Shown in pieces: positions 33,679 through 41,894 of a stretch of DNA of 64,000 nt. The stretch is taken from contig JAFADG010000058.1 in assembly GCA_023425025.1 (NCBI GenBank), positions 54,321-118,320 on the forward strand, written 5' to 3'. Source of the DNA: Bacillota bacterium. Its GTDB lineage: Bacteria > Bacillota > Clostridia > Christensenellales > Aristaeellaceae. The position numbers were made by a program, and so were the translations under genes. Within the stretch, counting starts at the first letter, position 1. Each line of letters begins with the position of its first letter. Below the pieces are notes generated by a model. It did no database searches and was not told where the DNA came from. It saw only the letters and a list, made by a program, of their open reading frames with translations.

Positions 33679-34431
33679 ATGTGTACTGAGTTTGTTAACC
33701 TGACAACAGAAAATCTTGTCAATGAGCATTTATGCTGCATTATACGCAGCAAAAAGCCCCATCCAGGCATTGATGCAAAGCGGCAATGGCTTTCTGACCG
33801 GCTAAAGGAAGGTCATGTTTTCAGAAAATTAAATGCAAAGGCTACGGTTTTTATTGAATATGCCCCTCTTGAAACTGCTTGGGTTCCCATAACCGGTGAC
33901 AACTATTATTATCTATATTGCTTATGGGTTTCCGGCAGTTACAAAGGAAAAGGGTACGGGAAATCGCTGATGGAGTATTGTTTGGCTGACGCCAAGGAAA
34001 AGGGTAAATCCGGCATTTGTATGCTTGGAGCAAAAAAGCAGAAGCATTGGCTTACCGACCAATCATTTGCGAAAAAGTTCGGCTTTGAGGTTGTCGATAC
34101 GACCGATAGCGGATATGAATTGCTTGCGCTTTCTTTTGACGGAACAACGCCAAGCTTCACGCAAAATGCCAAAAGTCAAAAAATCGAAAGCAACGATCTG
34201 ACAATCTATTATGATATGCAGTGCCCCTATGTCTATCAAAACATTGAGATGCTAAAGCAGTATTGTGAAATGAATGACGTTTCCGCATCTTTCATTCAGG
34301 TGGATACGCTGCAAAAAGCAAAGGAATTGCCCTGTGTTTTCAATAATTGGGGCGTGTTTTACAAGGGAAATTTTGAGACGGTGAACTTGCTGCTGGATGT
34401 TGAATACCTAAAGAGAATACTCAAAAAATGA
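33679..34431 (+). CDS. GNAT acetyltransferase with YoaP-like C-terminal domain
   Basis: 250 residues: an N-terminal GNAT domain with the acetyl-CoA loop GSYKGKGYGKSLMEYCLADA, then about 80 residues of the YoaP type (TIYYDMQCPYVYQNIEMLKQY). Bacillus YoaP is the reference for this fusion; its substrate is not established. Start 33679 is chosen at MCTEFVNL behind GAGAGGA. AT-rich, one gene between two spacer copies. Confidence 0.82.
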   Translation: MCTEFVNLTTENLVNEHLCCIIRSKKPHPGIDAKRQWLSDRLKEGHVFRKLNAKATVFIEYAPLETAWVPITGDNYYYLYCLWVSGSYKGKGYGKSLMEYCLADAKEKGKSGICMLGAKKQKHWLTDQSFAKKFGFEVVDTTDSGYELLALSFDGTTPSFTQNAKSQKIESNDLTIYYDMQCPYVYQNIEMLKQYCEMNDVSASFIQVDTLQKAKELPCVFNNWGVFYKGNFETVNLLLDVEYLKRILKK

Positions 34432-34539
34432 AAGTACAGCCTTAACGTTTCACATTGATGATCAGGACGATCGCTTAAAAAGAATCTGCAAATCAGTTTT
34501 GTAAATATAAGGCAAAGTAAATGGCAAGAGGTGAAGCAC

Positions 34540-35586
34540 ATGAGAAAAACGCTTCAGGATGTGGCAAGCTATTTGAAGGAAATCATGGTACCCGAAACGC
34601 ACGAAGCATACGTGATCCATCCCGCATATGCATTTGTTGCAGCCGAAGAGAGCATACGTGAGGGCGTTCTGGCGTTCAGAGCCCTTTTGGTTCGGCTTTA
34701 CGATGTTTTATACGTAAAAGGCGATGTCTATGATCGTAGCAATAAAACTGCCCATGAATATGAAAACCGCACCACGCTTTCGGTGTATTATCCGTTCGTG
34801 CACAATGTAAGCACCCTGCTAATGAACATAGGGTATCATGGCATGCCAATTGAAAACGCGCAATCTCTCGCCTGCGGAAATACCGTATTTAATAAAAAGC
34901 TGTCTGTTGCCAAAAACCTTGAATGCCTGCGGTTCATTGCGGATTGCGGCATTTGCGTGGACGGCATAGACATAAATGATAAAAAGCAAGACTTGTCAGA
35001 CATCAAAACCATAAAGATCACATATCCGGATAACCCCGCTATGCTGACAGGTCTGAAGGTCATGGCAATCGCCGAAATAGACCATGGCACCCTCGTCAAC
35101 CAGGATGTTTTTTTGCGCTGTGATTACAGGGTATTGAAAAAGGATGAAACCGATGCGCTTTCCATCGTGCAGGATACGATAAGGCCTTTATCCCAAGCGT
35201 TGCAGGACTTCATTGTGCAGCTACATCAGCGCTATCTGGATAAAGGACTTACCTGCGTTGTGGAAGTAAAAGGGTTTCATATCTATGTGAAGTATTGTTA
35301 TAAACGAAAAGATGTATGGGGAATCAACGCTTCCCTCAACAACGGTTATCATATCAATGTGAAACCGGCAAGGACGCACGAATATGCTGACACCATCAAA
35401 ACGTTTTCTCCCATTTTGCAGGAACTGATTGCAAAGGGATATGGCTGCGGCAGAAAAAGAGAAATCGGTCATTGTGATGGCGGTTGCCGTGGACTTCCCA
35501 TACCGCTTAATGCTTCAGTTTTGGATATACGGGACGACATTGAAACATGGTTTGATCAAGAATTGTCATGCTTGCAAAAGAAATAA
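34540..35586 (+). CDS. Unknown protein of the accessory array
   Basis: A soluble 348-residue protein with no recognised domain. Visible features are a helical start (RKTLQDVASYLKEIM), mixed alpha/beta composition, and a late Cys/Gly/Lys-rich stretch GYGCGRKREIGHCDGGCRG that could bind metal or nucleic acid. The ATG at 34540 follows AGAGGTG. The gap before it (34432-34539) contains no convincing spacer copy. Confidence 0.65.
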   Translation: MRKTLQDVASYLKEIMVPETHEAYVIHPAYAFVAAEESIREGVLAFRALLVRLYDVLYVKGDVYDRSNKTAHEYENRTTLSVYYPFVHNVSTLLMNIGYHGMPIENAQSLACGNTVFNKKLSVAKNLECLRFIADCGICVDGIDINDKKQDLSDIKTIKITYPDNPAMLTGLKVMAIAEIDHGTLVNQDVFLRCDYRVLKKDETDALSIVQDTIRPLSQALQDFIVQLHQRYLDKGLTCVVEVKGFHIYVKYCYKRKDVWGINASLNNGYHINVKPARTHEYADTIKTFSPILQELIAKGYGCGRKREIGHCDGGCRGLPIPLNASVLDIRDDIETWFDQELSCLQKK

Positions 35587-35623
35587 GCATCTTTCTCCAT
35601 TGCACTTTTCAGGCATAACCTCA

Positions 35624-35751
35624 ACAGATTCCAATTTGTCAGCGGGGATGGGTACAACGCAAAATATCGACAAACAGACCTGCAATAAATTTCAAGTCCT
35701 AATTTTCAAAAAATAGGGCAGAGAGTTTTCCGGGTAGGTTTGGATTGTGGA
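35624..35751 (+). repeat. Recurrent intergenic spacer element, copy 5 (interrupted)
   Basis: Left part GATTCCAATTTGTCAGCGGG, GTACAACGCAAAATATCGAC and AAACAG at 35628-35680; right part TTTTCCGGGTAGGTTTGG to 35751, separated by about 45 unrelated bases. Confidence 0.6.
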
Positions 35752-35788
35752 TTGATATCTATATAGTATACGAAAGGAATTGAAACCA

Positions 35789-36298
35789 ATGTCCGAAAAA
35801 TGCAGCGCCTCTTTGGATAAAGAGCGAGAGAAAATCAGTCCCCAAATAGAAGAAGAAATTCTCGAACTTCTTGAAGGTGATTTGAAGGAAACAGCGCTAG
35901 GATTCGTCTCCTATTTAAGAACGAATCAAATGACGCCGCGGCAGTGGTTTGGTCCAAATTACTGGAGAATTCCCTATGAGAAAAATTATCTGTGCAGCAT
36001 ATTAATGAATAAGGATAAATGGCGCGTTTTTTTCTTTTCAGGTGATTACAAGGGCGAATTTGAGGAAGGGTTCATAAGAGCCGTTCAAGATAGTGTAATG
36101 CCTTGTGTATCTTGTACGGGTGCCGATTGCCCAAAGGGAAAAGAAATGACAGTTTTCGGTAAAAAATTTACAAACACATGTTTCCAATTCCCTGTTCAGT
36201 TTGAAAATCCCAATGGTGGCACTTTAGAATATATTAAGGAGTTGCTGGAATATTGGAAAGGGGTAGCGTCGCATAGTAATTCATGGCATTGTCGTTGA
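35789..36298 (+). CDS. Unknown cysteine-containing protein of the accessory array
   Basis: 169 residues, acidic and helical at the start (QIEEEILELLEGDLKETALGF), with RQWFGPNYWRIPYEKNYLC and a cysteine cluster MPCVSCTGADCPKG plus FTNTCFQFPV. Family not recognised. ATG 35789 follows AAAGGAATT. It ends just before spacer copy 6. Confidence 0.62.
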   Translation: MSEKCSASLDKEREKISPQIEEEILELLEGDLKETALGFVSYLRTNQMTPRQWFGPNYWRIPYEKNYLCSILMNKDKWRVFFFSGDYKGEFEEGFIRAVQDSVMPCVSCTGADCPKGKEMTVFGKKFTNTCFQFPVQFENPNGGTLEYIKELLEYWKGVASHSNSWHCR

Positions 36299-36318
36299 TT
36301 AGACAGCCTTGTATAATA

Positions 36319-36374
36319 TGCATAACATAAAGCTGACAAGTTTCAATTTTTCGGCCAATTTGATCTGCGAAATG
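36319..36374 (+). repeat. Recurrent intergenic spacer element, copy 6
   Basis: CATAACATAAAGCTGACAAG, TTTCAATTTTTCGG and CCAATTTGATCTGCGAAATG correspond to the right two thirds of the element. Confidence 0.55.
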
Positions 36375-36400
36375 CTTATATGCCATTGGTAGGAGACAAA

Positions 36401-36898
36401 ATGGAATACTATTTAGTTCGATGTGTAAAAAATGACGGTGAATTTTTCTGTATTTGGTGCTCAGGAGAAAAAGACGTGTTTTTCTGCAATGAACATTCAA
36501 AAATGATTTCCTTCGGCAATAGCATATCAGCGCATCAATTCCTATCCAAGCATCACCTTTCCTTGGAAGATGCTTCCGTGCCGACATATGATTTTGATAA
36601 TCTTGAAAAATGGATTTTGAAGGGAGAAACCATTGATAACTGCGGTGAACTGTTAAATTTCTGGAACATGTTTTCTGATGCAGCACTTTCCGCAGGATAT
36701 GCATTTATGGGCGATCAAAACACAAATGCGTTGAATGAAATATATGATGAACTGTTTTATGGGTGTAATATACTGACACCTGATAATGAGGATCCGTATA
36801 GTCCATATTGGGAAAAGGAGCAGCTCCATCTTGCCAAAAATGTTTTGCAAGATGGAATGACCGGTTTCTTTATGAATGTTGAAAGCAGCATGGCATAA
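36401..36898 (+). CDS. Unknown protein, possible immunity-type
   Basis: A 165-residue acidic protein beginning MEYYLVRCVKNDGEFF, with many aromatic residues (FCIWCSGEKDVFFCNEH, DPYSPYWEKEQ). Size, acidity and context suggest an orphan immunity or anti-stress protein, but no motif proves this. TAGGAGACAAA precedes the ATG. It is the last plus-strand gene of the array; the next genes run in the other direction. Confidence 0.6.
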   Translation: MEYYLVRCVKNDGEFFCIWCSGEKDVFFCNEHSKMISFGNSISAHQFLSKHHLSLEDASVPTYDFDNLEKWILKGETIDNCGELLNFWNMFSDAALSAGYAFMGDQNTNALNEIYDELFYGCNILTPDNEDPYSPYWEKEQLHLAKNVLQDGMTGFFMNVESSMA

Positions 36899-36907
36899 TG
36901 CAACGTT

Positions 36908-36970
36908 TCCAAATTCCAAGCTGTCAGCGGTGTTGAGCGCAGCACAAATGATCGGCAAACAGGAATGGCA
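36908..36970 (+). repeat. Recurrent intergenic spacer element, copy 7
   Basis: CCAAATTCCAAGCTGTCAGCG, GTGTTGAGCGCAGCACAAAT and GATCGGCAAACAGGAATGG, one of the best copies. It lies between the convergent halves of the array, in plus orientation. Confidence 0.72.
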
Positions 36971-36982
36971 GCCGCCATCCGG

Positions 36983-37426
36983 TCAATCGTTGATCGCCTC
37001 GATGCCAAGCCGTTTCAGCTCATTCAGGTGAGCCTGCATGTTCGCAAGCGCTTCCATGGAGTGCCCTACCCAGTCCTGCACCTCGTCTACCACCTTTAGC
37101 GGGTATTTGGTACGGTAGGACCTCGTCGGATTTCCCGGAAACTTTTTGTCCGTCAAATTGGGATCATCCTCAATAGGCCCCGTGGGCATAACGCGATAGA
37201 TCCGGCCGGGTTCATTGCCGGCGGCAAGCTCCGCCCCCCACACGGCAGCATCCATTGTTGCGGTCAGGTAGACGTAGTTGGCCTTTTTACCTTCGCCATA
37301 GTTGGAGCGATGACCGGGCTCCAGCAAGTCGCCCGGCTTCAGACCGGCTTTTGTACCGTGGTAGAAAGGTCCCGGGTCCAATACGCCGGATGGTTTCCGT
37401 TCATTTTCTATTCCTCCATGCTGCAA
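36983..37426 (-). CDS. arr: Rifampin ADP-ribosyltransferase
   Basis: Arr transfers ADP-ribose from NAD+ to the 23-hydroxyl of rifamycins and inactivates them. The 147 residues match the family throughout: GPFYHGTKAGLKPGDLL, YVYLTATMDAAVWGAELAAG, IYRVMPTGPIEDDPNLTDKK and FPGNPTRSYRTKYPLKVV. The N-terminus is odd: the only in-frame ATG is at 37426 while a perfect GGAGGAATAGAAA precedes an ATG in another frame, so a small indel near the start is possible. Relatives (arr-2, arr-3) are well-known integron cassettes in proteobacteria. Confidence 0.93.
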   Translation of the reverse strand: MQHGGIENERKPSGVLDPGPFYHGTKAGLKPGDLLEPGHRSNYGEGKKANYVYLTATMDAAVWGAELAAGNEPGRIYRVMPTGPIEDDPNLTDKKFPGNPTRSYRTKYPLKVVDEVQDWVGHSMEALANMQAHLNELKRLGIEAIND

Positions 37427-37458
37427 AGCCTTGCAAATCGGAATCAGTCTGCCTTCGC

Positions 37459-37926
37459 TTAAGCAATCATCAGGTAAAAACTGGTCTTGCTTTTTTGATG
37501 GGTCACTTCGCCTGCAATGGAAAACCCGAGCTTTGCATATACAGTCACCGCGCGCTTGTTAAAGCAAGCCACGGTCAGCCGAAAGCCTGGCGCCGCCAAA
37601 TGCTCTCTGGCGTATGCCATGCCGGATGCCATAAAAGCAGCGCCCAACCCTTTGCCGCACAATTCCGGCTTTAGGCCAAGCCCTATGTCCAGCCTGTCCG
37701 CGCCATACACGCCGCTTTCCATGGTGGGGATCTGCGCGGAGCTGCCAAAGCAGAAGTAGCCGGTCAGCTTCTCTTTGGCGTCAACGCAGACAAAATACTC
37801 ACCGTTCAATAATTCATTCACTGTACCGCTGTCTTTTTGAAAACTATAGGCGGCGTACTCGGCCGGGTATATCCAGCCGGCTATTTCGTTTGCATACCGG
37901 CGCGACATGGGCGATATATGGTACAT
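37459..37926 (-). CDS. GNAT family N-acetyltransferase
   Basis: 155 residues beginning MYHISPMSRRYANEIAGWIY. The acetyl-CoA binding region is LDIGLGLKPELCGKGLGAAF, followed by FRLTVACFNKRAVTVYAKLGF, as in RimI/RimJ-like acetyltransferases. Start at 37926 is fixed by ACGGAGGTC. Base composition is closer to the host than that of its neighbours. Substrate unknown. Confidence 0.85.
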   Translation of the reverse strand: MYHISPMSRRYANEIAGWIYPAEYAAYSFQKDSGTVNELLNGEYFVCVDAKEKLTGYFCFGSSAQIPTMESGVYGADRLDIGLGLKPELCGKGLGAAFMASGMAYAREHLAAPGFRLTVACFNKRAVTVYAKLGFSIAGEVTHQKSKTSFYLMIA

Positions 37927-38020
37927 ATCAGACCTCCGTAAAAAATGAGGGCGCCTTTGCAAGGGATTGGAACTTCCAGCCTTTCCTTTTTCCAAAGGAT
38001 GACTGCTCAAAGCTGCATGT

Positions 38021-38566
38021 TCAATCCGCCATCATAAAATCCGCCCATTCATACGGATGGTCTTTATAATGCTCCCGCCAATAATATATCCGCTCAATAT
38101 ATTGCTGCTTACGTTCCTCAACAACCCTTCTGCAGTCTGGCACACCATAGTTCCTGATGATAGCTGTCAAATCATAGATTGGGAATCCGATCGCATGTCC
38201 ATTTGCATGAACCACGCCGCAAGCTTGCCCAATGGCATGGCACAAAGCAATATCCTCAAGCGAGTCAATTTCCTTTGCCACTGTGTGAGCCTGCAAAATC
38301 GCGCGCTTCGCCACGGGCATTTTCACTTTACCGGCAGCCCACGCTTTTGATGTCAGCACGGCGGATTCGAGCCGCTTTTCGTTCGGATAACGTTCAAGCA
38401 GCTTTTGAACAGTTTCATCGGCAAATTCAAATGCCCACAAAACCATTGTCCGATGATTTTGTTCCTGAATCAGTGATGCCAAATCGGCTAAAAACGTACT
38501 GTCTTTAGCGAAGAGAACTTGATTTTTTCTGCCAATTCTGTTTTGCACTTCGTTAAGCCAATCCAT
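38021..38566 (-). CDS. Putative immunity protein, Imm5-like
   Basis: 181 residues, all-helical, with KAWAAGKVKMPVAKRAILQAHTVAKE-like and ALCHAIGQACGVVHANGHAIG segments that I associate with the Imm5-like immunity family. Such proteins protect against polymorphic toxins from competitors; no toxin gene is next to it, so it would be an orphan immunity gene. GGGAG lies before the ATG and spacer copy 8 follows on the upstream side. Confidence 0.65.
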   Translation of the reverse strand: MDWLNEVQNRIGRKNQVLFAKDSTFLADLASLIQEQNHRTMVLWAFEFADETVQKLLERYPNEKRLESAVLTSKAWAAGKVKMPVAKRAILQAHTVAKEIDSLEDIALCHAIGQACGVVHANGHAIGFPIYDLTAIIRNYGVPDCRRVVEERKQQYIERIYYWREHYKDHPYEWADFMMAD

Positions 38567-38580
38567 ATTTTTTCTCCCTG

Positions 38581-38605
38581 ACTGACAAATTCGAATTTAC
38601 TACCC
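38581..38605 (-). repeat. Recurrent intergenic spacer element, copy 8 (short)
   Basis: On the minus strand GGGTAGTAAATTCGAATTTG then TCAGT, the palindromic AAATTCnAATTTGTCAG core only. Confidence 0.45.
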
Positions 38606-38606
38606 A

Positions 38607-38981
38607 TTACTTTATCCTTGAAAATTGATAAGCCTCCTCCAGCCATTCCATCAACTGGGCGTCTACATCCTCCTTGTGCTCGATCAGGACATGATGCGTC
38701 CAGCGATTGGGATAAGGCTCCACCGCCTGATAAACTCGTGAAGCATCCAAACGGTAGGACAGGCCAAATGAAACAAGCATATACATTTCCGGGGCATTTT
38801 TGATACGGCGAAGCGGAAGGGAGACCATCGCAAACAGATGCCTGTTTCCAAATGAAATCTGGGTTTTGCCCACCCTTACCTGAATATCCGGATACTTTTG
38901 GGCAAGCTTGTTCCGCAGCGTTTCATAGACCGGCAGCATTTGAGGCCTTTTATCAAAAAACAGCATTTCATCCGCATTCAT
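38607..38981 (-). CDS. DUF5655-like protein
   Basis: 124 residues with FFDKRPQMLPVYETLRNKLAQKY, VRVGKTQISFGNRHLFAMVSLP and a C-terminal YPNRWTHHVLI segment, the pattern of the DUF5655 family that is often found alone or fused to DUF4287. Function unknown; the lysine and histidine spread suggests a nucleic-acid or small-ligand binding domain. GAGGAAGC precedes the ATG. Confidence 0.7.
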   Translation of the reverse strand: MNADEMLFFDKRPQMLPVYETLRNKLAQKYPDIQVRVGKTQISFGNRHLFAMVSLPLRRIKNAPEMYMLVSFGLSYRLDASRVYQAVEPYPNRWTHHVLIEHKEDVDAQLMEWLEEAYQFSRIK

Positions 38982-39073
38982 TTGTTTGCTTCCTCAATCA
39001 GCTTCTTTGCCGCTTTAAATTTCAACCTGACCCGTTTCAACTTGAAATGCGCTATAGCTGAATACAAAGCCGC

Positions 39074-39988
39074 TTATATTCCACATTTTCTTCGAGAATC
39101 CTGCAAAAGTAATTTTATTTTTTTTTCCATGTTCGTTCCTGCAAAAAAAGTTAAGTAGTCCAGCCCATACCACACATGAAGAGTATCCTCAATTTCAAAA
39201 AAGGCGCTCTTGTCATACTCCGTCTCATAATTGTCAAGAAAAGCCTTTCGACAAGTATCGGCAATATTGCTGTCATAGTTTAATTTCATCCATAAAGTCA
39301 AACGAGCAATATCCGCCATCCAGCAAAGTGATTGCACATCGTCCCAGTCAATCAACATTATATCATTTGAGTCAACAAGTATATTCTTTGTAGAAAGGTC
39401 TCCGTGGCAAAGTATGGATGGGAATACGTCACAACACTTTAGTCTTGCATAAATCGCTTTATTGATTTCCGACAATTCCATGGTCTCTATTAATCCATTT
39501 GTTGTAAGGTTCGAGGTGTTATCCTTAAGTACATCATACATAAATTCCGAAAAAGTCGTGTATTTGGCTATCCCGTTTCCGGTATATCCGTAGCCGGTCA
39601 GTTTAATTTGGTGTACACGCGAAATCAATACCGCAAGTTTTTCATACAGCTTAAAAGTTTCATCCTGGGATAGCGCAAGCCGGTCGGCGGTTGTCCCCGG
39701 CAGACATTCCTCTATTAAGTAGCCATTCGGGAAAATCTCGTCCTCACGATTGAAAACCAACAGTTCCGCATGAGGAATATTATATTCGCTGAGTTTACGG
39801 CTAACAAACGGCAGCTTGCCGTTCTCAGGCCAATCGCGTTTGGCATACACCTTGAATATGTAAGGCTTAGTTTCTGTTTCTACTTTAAAAACATAGTTGT
39901 TGAATATGTTTTCAAACTGGTAAATCGAACATGCCTTTTTATGCATTTGGTCTTCAAAAGTTTTCTTAATTAGACCAATGTTATCCAC
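39074..39988 (-). CDS. Aminoglycoside phosphotransferase (APH)-family kinase
   Basis: 304 residues with the bilobed APH fold: YVFKVETETKPYIFKVYAK nucleotide strand and lysine, the catalytic ILCHGDLSTKNILV loop and the metal-binding LIDWDDVQ. Members phosphorylate aminoglycosides, macrolides, choline or other alcohols; the substrate cannot be read from sequence. AT-rich. The GTG at 39988 is preferred because AGAGGAT lies nine bases upstream; a further in-frame extension to 40045 runs into the spacer element. Confidence 0.82.
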   Translation of the reverse strand: MDNIGLIKKTFEDQMHKKACSIYQFENIFNNYVFKVETETKPYIFKVYAKRDWPENGKLPFVSRKLSEYNIPHAELLVFNREDEIFPNGYLIEECLPGTTADRLALSQDETFKLYEKLAVLISRVHQIKLTGYGYTGNGIAKYTTFSEFMYDVLKDNTSNLTTNGLIETMELSEINKAIYARLKCCDVFPSILCHGDLSTKNILVDSNDIMLIDWDDVQSLCWMADIARLTLWMKLNYDSNIADTCRKAFLDNYETEYDKSAFFEIEDTLHVWYGLDYLTFFAGTNMEKKIKLLLQDSRRKCGI

Positions 39989-40019
39989 CTTAACACATCC
40001 TCTGAATTTCACATTATAT

Positions 40020-40113
40020 AACCAAAGTTCAAAACCACCCGACAAATACTTGCTTACCGATCTTTTGTGCTGTGCTCAGTCCCGCTGAAAAACTGAAGTC
40101 TGTCACTTAACCG
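40020..40113 (-). repeat. Recurrent intergenic spacer element, copy 9 (most complete)
   Basis: Minus-strand order: CTGTCGGTTAAGTGACAG hairpin, TTTTTCAGCGGGACTGAG, CACAGCACAAAAGATCGG, TAAGCAAGTATTTGTC, GGGTGGTTTTGAACTTTGG. The orientation matches that of the minus-strand gene it follows (40103), as the plus copies match plus genes. Confidence 0.75.
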
Positions 40114-40738
40114 ACAGGATTTTCTCCAAATCACAACTGCACAGCGCATCAAGATTTTCAAAGATTTTTTCCGGCGACCAGTTCCACCACTTAAGCTGTA
40201 AAAGGTATTCAATCAAACAGTCATCGAAGCGTTTCCTGATGACACTGCAGGGATTCCCACCCGCTATGTGATAAGGAGGCACATTCCTTGTTACAACGGA
40301 ATTTGCAGCGATAATCGCCCCGTCACCGATGTGTACCCCCGGCATCACCGTTACGTTCTGACCAATCCAGACATCGTTGCCGACAACGGTATCGCCCTTC
40401 AAAGGCAAGTCGTCCAGTGCGGGCGTCGATTTTTCCCAGCCGCCGCCCATAATGTTAAAGGGGTAAGTTGTAACGCTGCACATACGATGATTTGCACCGT
40501 TCATGATAAATTCGATCCCTTTGGCGATGGCGCAAAACTTGCCTATAATGAGTTTATCTCCCAAGAACGCATAGTGGTGAGTGACATGATCTTCAAAATG
40601 CTCCGGGCCATTTGAGTCGTCGTAATACGTATATTCACCCACAAAAATGTTGGGCCGTGTAATCACATTCCTGATGTAGCAAACACTCTTGATCGCCTCA
40701 TTTGGATAAACCGCATTCGGGTTTGGACCATGCTGCAT
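40103..40738 (-). CDS. vat: Vat-like xenobiotic (streptogramin A) O-acetyltransferase
   Basis: A 211-residue left-handed beta-helix acetyltransferase. It tracks Vat proteins: GPNPNAVYPNEAIKSVCYI, VGEYTYYDD, the catalytic histidine in FIMNGANHRM, YPFNIMGGGWEKSTPALDDLP, GNDVWIGQNVTVMPGVHIGDGA and WWNWSPEKI. Vat enzymes acetylate group A streptogramins; CatB-type chloramphenicol enzymes are the nearest alternative. The ATG at 40738 follows GGAG at seven bases. Confidence 0.88.
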   Translation of the reverse strand: MQHGPNPNAVYPNEAIKSVCYIRNVITRPNIFVGEYTYYDDSNGPEHFEDHVTHHYAFLGDKLIIGKFCAIAKGIEFIMNGANHRMCSVTTYPFNIMGGGWEKSTPALDDLPLKGDTVVGNDVWIGQNVTVMPGVHIGDGAIIAANSVVTRNVPPYHIAGGNPCSVIRKRFDDCLIEYLLQLKWWNWSPEKIFENLDALCSCDLEKILSVK

Positions 40739-40798
40739 CGTTTTGCTCCATTTCAGATTCAAATTTTCCAGCCTTCTGTAATGTTGGCTTTAGCGGTA

Positions 40799-41389
40799 CT
40801 ACTTTAACTGCTTCCTCATGACAAGCCCATGTTCGGTCTCCAAAGACACATGAAACCCGCTCTTTTGATACATCCCAAAATGGCCGCCAAAATCTGACGA
40901 TTGATAGCCGGATTCCTTGTACGGGTATGCCTCCACAAGGTCAAAACCATCCTGGGCCGCGTCCTTGCATACGCGCTCCAGCAACAGCGTGGCGATGCCG
41001 TTTCGTTTCATCTCCGGCGCAATCACGAAACAGAATACGGATTTCACCTTTATGCCCGCGTTGAGTTCCTCCAAAGGCACATAATCCATAAATCTTTGCC
41101 AACTGGCACATTTCAAGCAGTTTGATTTCGTATTGGCGTTGCACCAGCCAACGACCGCATCGCCGCTATACGCAAGATACCCTTGTATGTTATTGCCTTT
41201 CACATATTGCAGGGCCCATTTTCTTCTTTTCTCTGCTGATGAAAAATCCTTGCCTGCATAATCATCGTTGCACCAGCACACACAGTAGCATTTATGTTCC
41301 TCCACATTTTTATCGTGCGGCGTAGTGTCAAAAAAGTGCACGTAATCTTCTGCAAGCGCTGGTATCAACTTGCGTATCTCAATAGACAT
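40799..41389 (-). CDS. GNAT family N-acetyltransferase, cysteine-containing type
   Basis: 196 residues: start RKLIPALAEDYVHFFD, a cysteine run HKCYCVCWCND, GYLAYSGDAVVGWCNAN, then the GNAT core VFCFVIAPEMKRNGIATLLLERV and YPYKESGYQSSDFGGHFGMY. This subtype is common in Clostridia, with unknown substrate. GGAGG is present before the ATG. Confidence 0.85.
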   Translation of the reverse strand: MSIEIRKLIPALAEDYVHFFDTTPHDKNVEEHKCYCVCWCNDDYAGKDFSSAEKRRKWALQYVKGNNIQGYLAYSGDAVVGWCNANTKSNCLKCASWQRFMDYVPLEELNAGIKVKSVFCFVIAPEMKRNGIATLLLERVCKDAAQDGFDLVEAYPYKESGYQSSDFGGHFGMYQKSGFHVSLETEHGLVMRKQLK

Positions 41390-41478
41390 CCGTTACCTCC
41401 GCAAAATATGAAATGATTTGGAGTTCAAATTATTGTTTGGCAGCCAAGTCAAATGAGAATGATGCGCACAACAAGATA

Positions 41479-41847
41479 TTACTGTTTTGCAGTGCTCAAA
41501 CAAAAAGGATGTCCTTCAGGATCAAACATAACGGTGGATGTGTCAAAATACTGCATTTCTGATCTTTTTGCCCCACAATTTAAAGCATGTGAAACAGCTT
41601 CATCAAGATTCTCAACCAGAAAATCCATATGCGCCATTTGCTGTTGTTTCCCCGGCGCCCATGGCCAAACAGGAGGAATGTAATCTTCAATCTCTTGAAA
41701 AGCAAAAATCCATCCTTGCGGCGAACGCAAGCCTGCCCATCCATCGCCTGACAGTGTTTTTTCCCAACCAAGAAGCGCAACATAAAAATCTGCCAATGCG
41801 TTTGCATTTTTGCAGTCATATGCAAATCCCGCGATTCCGTTAATCAT
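41479..41847 (-). CDS. Single-domain VOC protein
   Basis: 122 residues of the glyoxalase/bleomycin-resistance fold: FAYDCKNANALADFYVALLG, PPVWPWAPGKQQQMAHMDF and MFDPEGHPFCL. It resembles each half of the two-domain protein at 32089, including PPVWP and GHPFCL, so the two come from one subfamily. Confidence 0.87.
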   Translation of the reverse strand: MINGIAGFAYDCKNANALADFYVALLGWEKTLSGDGWAGLRSPQGWIFAFQEIEDYIPPVWPWAPGKQQQMAHMDFLVENLDEAVSHALNCGAKRSEMQYFDTSTVMFDPEGHPFCLSTAKQ

Positions 41848-41894
41848 GGCTTATCCTCCCACTTTTAAATGCGAGCGCGAAAATGGACTTTCAT

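Noticed and set aside
37427..37458. Further copies of the spacer element at 37430, 40763 and 41397
   Set aside because: Short AT-rich similarity only; not distinguishable from chance by eye.
31331..40113. Classical integron attC sites
   Set aside because: The spacer has inverted arms, but I could not find the paired RYYYAAC and GTTRRRY core boxes in any copy, and no integrase gene is present; I therefore describe it only as cassette-like.
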